DNA of 7,240 bases from the NCBI RefSeq assembly GCF_938029485.1, contig NZ_CALHGC010000248.1:1-7240 (forward strand), given 5' to 3'. The translations under genes were made by a program, and so were the position numbers. Origin of the DNA: an uncultured Treponema sp. (GTDB lineage Bacteria; Spirochaetota; Spirochaetia; Treponematales; Treponemataceae). The notes under the pieces are model-generated. The model had not been told where the DNA came from and searched no databases. It was given only the letters and a program-made list of their open reading frames with translations. Every line of letters starts with the position of its first letter. Position 1 is the first letter of the stretch. Below, piece after piece: positions 5,057-7,240 of the stretch.

Positions 5057-5820
5057 ACCGGCGATGCCGTATCCGCAATTTTAATCGCAGAAGTATATGC
5101 CCCCTCACGGAAAAATTACATATCCGACACGGCGATGTCGTGTCGTTTATCGGAAGCGGCGGCAAAACCACCTCCATAATTACAACGGCAAATGAACTTG
5201 CCGCTCATGGATTGCGCGTTGCGGTAACTACTACGACAAAAATGGGCGTACGCGAAAAAAAGCGGCTTTCTTCCGCCGTATACTTTTGCGGCATAGAGCA
5301 AGGGGAAAAGCTGAGCGCTCCGCCGTCAGAGGTAATCGACGGGCTTTGCAACAGCTTCGACGTCGTTTTAATTGAAGCGGACGGCAGTAAACGGCGGGCG
5401 GTTAAGGGATGGAACGATACGGAACCGGTTATTCATCCTCGAACCACAAAGACGGTGGGGCTTATTTCCACACGGACGCTCGGTAAACCGGTGAATGAGT
5501 CATGGGTTCACCGTCCGGAACGGTTTTTAAACATTACTTCCGCAAAGATGAATAAACCGCTGCGACTTACTCATATTATGCAAGCGGTTTTTCACCCGAA
5601 CGGGCTTTTTTTAAAGGCGCGCGGCACCTGTTTTGTACTCTGTGTTGCGCCGAGGAGCGAACATGATGCAATCCGCACCGCTTATTATCGTGCGCGGGGC
5701 AGGCGATTTAGCCAGCGGGGTACTCGCAGCAATCCATATCTCCGGTTTTCGTGTCCTTGCACTGGAAACCGAAAACCCTTCCGCCATCCGCCGTACCGTT
5801 GCGTTCAGCGAAGCCGTTAG
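5041..5820 (+). CDS. yqeC: YqeC-family accessory protein for selenium-dependent molybdenum hydroxylase maturation; frame disturbed at both ends
   Basis: YqeC marks, with YqeB, the maturation system of selenium-dependent molybdenum hydroxylases; its biochemical step is not established. The open frame is 259 codons, but only about residues 22-190 look like the family: LTEKLHIRHGDVVSFIGSGG into GKTT (nucleotide-binding loop, 38-44), VAVTTTTKM (60-68), IEADGSKRRAVKG (111-123), EPVIHPRTT (128-136), VHRPERF (156-162) and HPNGLF (185-190). The first 21 residues are Arg-rich and unlike the family; an ATG at 5097 would give MPLTEKLHI if the C tract at 5100-5104 were one base shorter. After 5613 the frame runs 150 bases into yqeB and gives Arg/Pro/Cys-rich sequence. 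A -1 shift at 5607-5613 yields FKGAR and a stop at 5664-5666 overlapping the yqeB ATG. Homopolymer sequence errors, a decaying gene, or recoding are all possible. Confidence 0.75.
   Translation: MPARINRRCRIRNFNRRSICPLTEKLHIRHGDVVSFIGSGGKTTSIITTANELAAHGLRVAVTTTTKMGVREKKRLSSAVYFCGIEQGEKLSAPPSEVIDGLCNSFDVVLIEADGSKRRAVKGWNDTEPVIHPRTTKTVGLISTRTLGKPVNESWVHRPERFLNITSAKMNKPLRLTHIMQAVFHPNGLFLKARGTCFVLCVAPRSEHDAIRTAYYRARGRRFSQRGTRSNPYLRFSCPCTGNRKPFRHPPYRCVQRSR
5606..5613 (+). other. Slippery T7A tract in yqeC (T TTT TTA in frame)
   Basis: In the yqeC frame the codons are CTT TTT TTA AAG, so bases 5607-5613 form T TTT TTA, the X XXY YYZ type of heptamer known for -1 ribosomal frameshifting. The shifted frame reads K-G-A-R and ends at TGA 5664-5666. 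A possible downstream stem, GGCGC (5616-5620) with GCGCC (5647-5651), begins only 2 bases after the heptamer, closer than is usual for a stimulator. It may instead be a homopolymer length error or polymorphism. Confidence 0.4.
5653..5657 (+). promoter_or_regulatory. Ribosome binding site of yqeB
   Basis: AGGAG ends 5 bases before ATG 5663 and 8 bases before ATG 5666. It rules against the upstream TTG at 5633 that would extend the frame by 10 residues. It is one of the few strong Shine-Dalgarno sites in the window. Confidence 0.75.
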
Positions 5821-6502
5821 GCTGGGGCATTGCACAATAGAAGGGATTGAAGCGCGCCTTATTGCAAAAAAACAAGCCGCAGCGGTTGTATCTGCCGGCG
5901 CTAAAGCAAACCGTTCAAATTTCATCCCCATTGCGGTTGACCCGGCAGGAGAATTGATCGATGTACTGTCCCCGGCTGCCGTCGTAGATGCCATCATTGC
6001 AAAGAAAAACTGCGGTACTCGCCTCGGTATGGCACCGGTCGTGATTGCACTGGGGCCGGGATTTACCGCAGGAAAAGATGCACACGTCGTTATCGAAACC
6101 ATGCGCGGGCATAATTTAGCACGATTGATTTATCAAGGAGAAGCGCTTCCCAATACCGGCGTTCCCGGGCTTGTCGGCGGAGAAAGCGCTTTGCGGGTTA
6201 TCCATGCACCGGCGGCAGGTACGCTGTACGTTTTACGGGATATCGGTTCCTCCGTTACCCGCGGCGAAATCATTGCCCGCATCATACATCAGGACAACAG
6301 CGTTACCGACGTTGCCGCTTCGCTTAACGGAATAATCCGCGGTATGTTGCCTAACGGCTTTACCGTCCGCAGCGGTCTCAAAATGGCGGACATAGACCCG
6401 CGCCTTACCGAATTGAACAACTGCTTTACCATTTCCGACAAAGCGCGCGCTCTCGGCGGGGCGGTATTGACGGCGCTGCTGTCCCACGGCGTCATACCGT
6501 GA
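5663..6502 (+). CDS. yqeB: YqeB-family selenium-dependent molybdenum hydroxylase system protein
   Basis: The 279-residue protein is a full-length member of the YqeB (EF2563-type) family, which occurs with SelD and selenium-dependent molybdenum hydroxylases and is thought to act in their maturation; the reaction is not defined. The N-terminus carries a Rossmann-type nucleotide loop, LIIVRGAGDLASG (7-19), then ETENPSAIRRTVAFSEAV (35-52). The conserved centre contains VDAIIAKKN (108-116), ALGPGFTAGKDAHVVIET (129-146), MRGH (147-150) and LPNTGVPGLVGG (162-173). A short biotinyl/lipoyl-like hammerhead follows, APAAGTLYVLRDIG (182-195) to VTRGEIIARI (198-207), and the C-terminus has the family signature CFTISDKARALGG (254-266). 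The start at 5663 (or 5666) is set by AGGAG at 5653-5657. The gene looks intact, in contrast to yqeC just upstream, with which it is probably translationally coupled. Confidence 0.93.
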   Translation: MMQSAPLIIVRGAGDLASGVLAAIHISGFRVLALETENPSAIRRTVAFSEAVRLGHCTIEGIEARLIAKKQAAAVVSAGAKANRSNFIPIAVDPAGELIDVLSPAAVVDAIIAKKNCGTRLGMAPVVIALGPGFTAGKDAHVVIETMRGHNLARLIYQGEALPNTGVPGLVGGESALRVIHAPAAGTLYVLRDIGSSVTRGEIIARIIHQDNSVTDVAASLNGIIRGMLPNGFTVRSGLKMADIDPRLTELNNCFTISDKARALGGAVLTALLSHGVIP

Positions 6503-6584
6503 AGCTGATAGCTATACGGGGTATCAAAAGTCTAAGTTTTGGTAGTTTCTTTAAGGTTAGAGACGCTGATTGTGAGATAGAACA

Positions 6585-7148
6585 ATGACGGAACTGTGGA
6601 TTTGCCGGCACAAGGGATTATCCTCCGAACAAGAGCGCACGCAGGCAAGAAAATTGTTGAAGACTGCGCTTGTCGAACGGATTCCTCATTGTCCCGATCA
6701 GCTCTTGTTTGAATACGGAAAGTATGGAAAACCGTATCTAAAAAATATAATGCTGCAATTCAGTTTATCGTATACGCACGGTACATATATCGTTGCAATA
6801 TCCGACGGTGAGATCGGAGCAGACATCGAACTGCAGCGCATTGCTAAACCGCACGTTGCAAACCGCTGCTTTACCGATTCCGAAAACCACTATCTTCACC
6901 AAGATATGGAACTGTTCGACCGGCGATTCTATGAACTATGGACACACAAAGAAGCATACGTAAAATATACGGGAGAAGGTTTTCATCAATCTCCGCAAAG
7001 TATTGATGTTTTATCGCAATCGATACGCAACATTCTCTATACGTTAATTGATGATGATGTAATAATTTCTTTATGCGGCAGGAACATACATCCCGTTTCG
7101 GTGTATAAGGTTTCCGACAAATGGAAAGAACCGCTAATGACCGATTGA
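6585..7148 (+). CDS. 4'-phosphopantetheinyl transferase, Sfp/Gsp/HetI-like
   Basis: The enzyme moves 4'-phosphopantetheine from coenzyme A to a serine of a carrier protein, making holo-ACP or a holo-peptidyl carrier domain. At 187 residues it is shorter than Sfp (224), mainly at the N-terminus and C-terminal tail. Visible motifs are YGKPYL (47-52), FSLSYTHG (59-66, the counterpart of FNxSH), IGADIE (77-82, with Mg-binding Asp80 and Glu82), NRCFTDSE (93-100), and FYELWTHKEAYVKYTGEGF (115-133, with Glu123 and Lys127). All core catalytic positions are therefore present. It starts 82 bases after yqeB and has only a weak ribosome binding site; no convincing promoter is visible in the gap. No carrier protein, fatty-acid or NRPS gene is in the window, so the partner is unknown. 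It may be the cell's general ACP activator if no AcpS exists elsewhere. Confidence 0.92.
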   Translation: MTELWICRHKGLSSEQERTQARKLLKTALVERIPHCPDQLLFEYGKYGKPYLKNIMLQFSLSYTHGTYIVAISDGEIGADIELQRIAKPHVANRCFTDSENHYLHQDMELFDRRFYELWTHKEAYVKYTGEGFHQSPQSIDVLSQSIRNILYTLIDDDVIISLCGRNIHPVSVYKVSDKWKEPLMTD

Positions 7149-7190
7149 GTTTTTAACGCTTCTATAAATTAGAAAGTAAAGAGGTATTTT

Positions 7191-7240
7191 ATGAATCAAA
7201 ATACGGCGATACTGTGTGTTATCGGCGCTCTTTTGCTTAT
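7191..7240 (+). CDS. Start of a further gene with a hydrophobic N-terminus (truncated by window end)
   Basis: Only 16 complete codons are visible: MNQNTAILCVIGALLL. An AAAGAGGT at 7178-7185 lies 5 bases before the ATG, which supports the start. The hydrophobic run from residue 6 suggests a signal peptide or a transmembrane helix. It lies 42 bases after the phosphopantetheinyl transferase stop. Nothing more can be said of its function. Confidence 0.6.
   Translation, partial: MNQNTAILCVIGALLL

Noticed and set aside
5633..5662. TTG start extending yqeB by 10 residues
   Set aside because: The AGGAG at 5653-5657 lies inside this extension and is well spaced for ATG 5663/5666. The extension has no similarity to the family.
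5667..5820. C-terminal 50 codons of the yqeC frame as genuine protein
   Set aside because: The same bases encode the conserved Rossmann start of yqeB in another frame, and the yqeC-frame translation is Arg/Pro/Cys-rich. The total length near the family average seems coincidental.
5611..6102. 163-codon minus-strand open frame opposite yqeB
   Set aside because: It overlaps the conserved yqeB core, and its Ala/Thr/Pro-rich translation has no recognisable domain.
6503..6584. Promoter or terminator between yqeB and the phosphopantetheinyl transferase
   Set aside because: I looked for -35/-10 pairs and for stems with a U tract and found only 4-5 bp repeats without a tail.
7145..7168. TTGAGT and TATAAA as a promoter for the last partial gene
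   Set aside because: The spacer is only 12 bases, too short for sigma-70.

Overview
The window looks like part of the chromosome of a host-associated spirochaete, most likely a Treponema. This is an inference from the sequence: a FlgM with the N-terminus MTIDRLNGIDP behind a near-consensus sigma-28 promoter, a chemoreceptor, a small signal-peptide-bearing beta-barrel-like protein, and moderate base composition with many weak ribosome binding sites. Genus assignment was not tested by any search. No insertion sequences, tRNA, rRNA or CRISPR arrays are visible, and no non-coding gap exceeds 300 bases.

Layout. (1) Bases 1-1370, plus strand: the C-terminal signalling half of a methyl-accepting chemotaxis protein, then a separately promoted exported beta-rich protein. 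(2) Bases 1414-3471, minus strand: a tight two-gene unit, an iron-alcohol-dehydrogenase-fold protein followed 3 bp later by a TrmH/SpoU-type RNA methyltransferase. (3) Bases 3575-4581, minus strand: rsmI (16S rRNA 2'-O-methyltransferase) and flgM (anti-sigma-28), with the sigma-28 promoter of flgM overlapping the rsmI stop codon. (4) Bases 4643-6502, plus strand, divergent from rsmI: a membrane-anchored protein with two tandem zinc ribbons, then yqeC and yqeB, two accessory proteins that mark the maturation system of selenium-dependent molybdenum hydroxylases. (5) Bases 6585-7148: a short Sfp-type 4'-phosphopantetheinyl transferase, followed by the first 16 codons of a further gene with a hydrophobic N-terminus.

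Main points of interest. The dehydrogenase homologue appears to have lost all four metal ligands and its nucleotide-binding signatures while keeping the fold, so it is probably not an iron-dependent alcohol dehydrogenase. yqeC is out of register at both ends: its conserved core is intact, but a U UUU UUA slippery heptamer sits exactly where the frame leaves the family, and a -1 shift there gives a stop that overlaps the yqeB start as ATGA. The rsmI / zinc-ribbon divergent region contains two overlapping promoter-like elements built on a TTGCcGCAA palindrome, with the chosen start codons at equal distance (31 nt) from its centre, which suggests leaderless transcripts in both directions. The zinc-ribbon protein is a gapless internal duplication, CPVC-x28-CxxC twice, and its position at the head of the yqeC-yqeB unit makes it a candidate extra component of selenium/molybdenum enzyme maturation.
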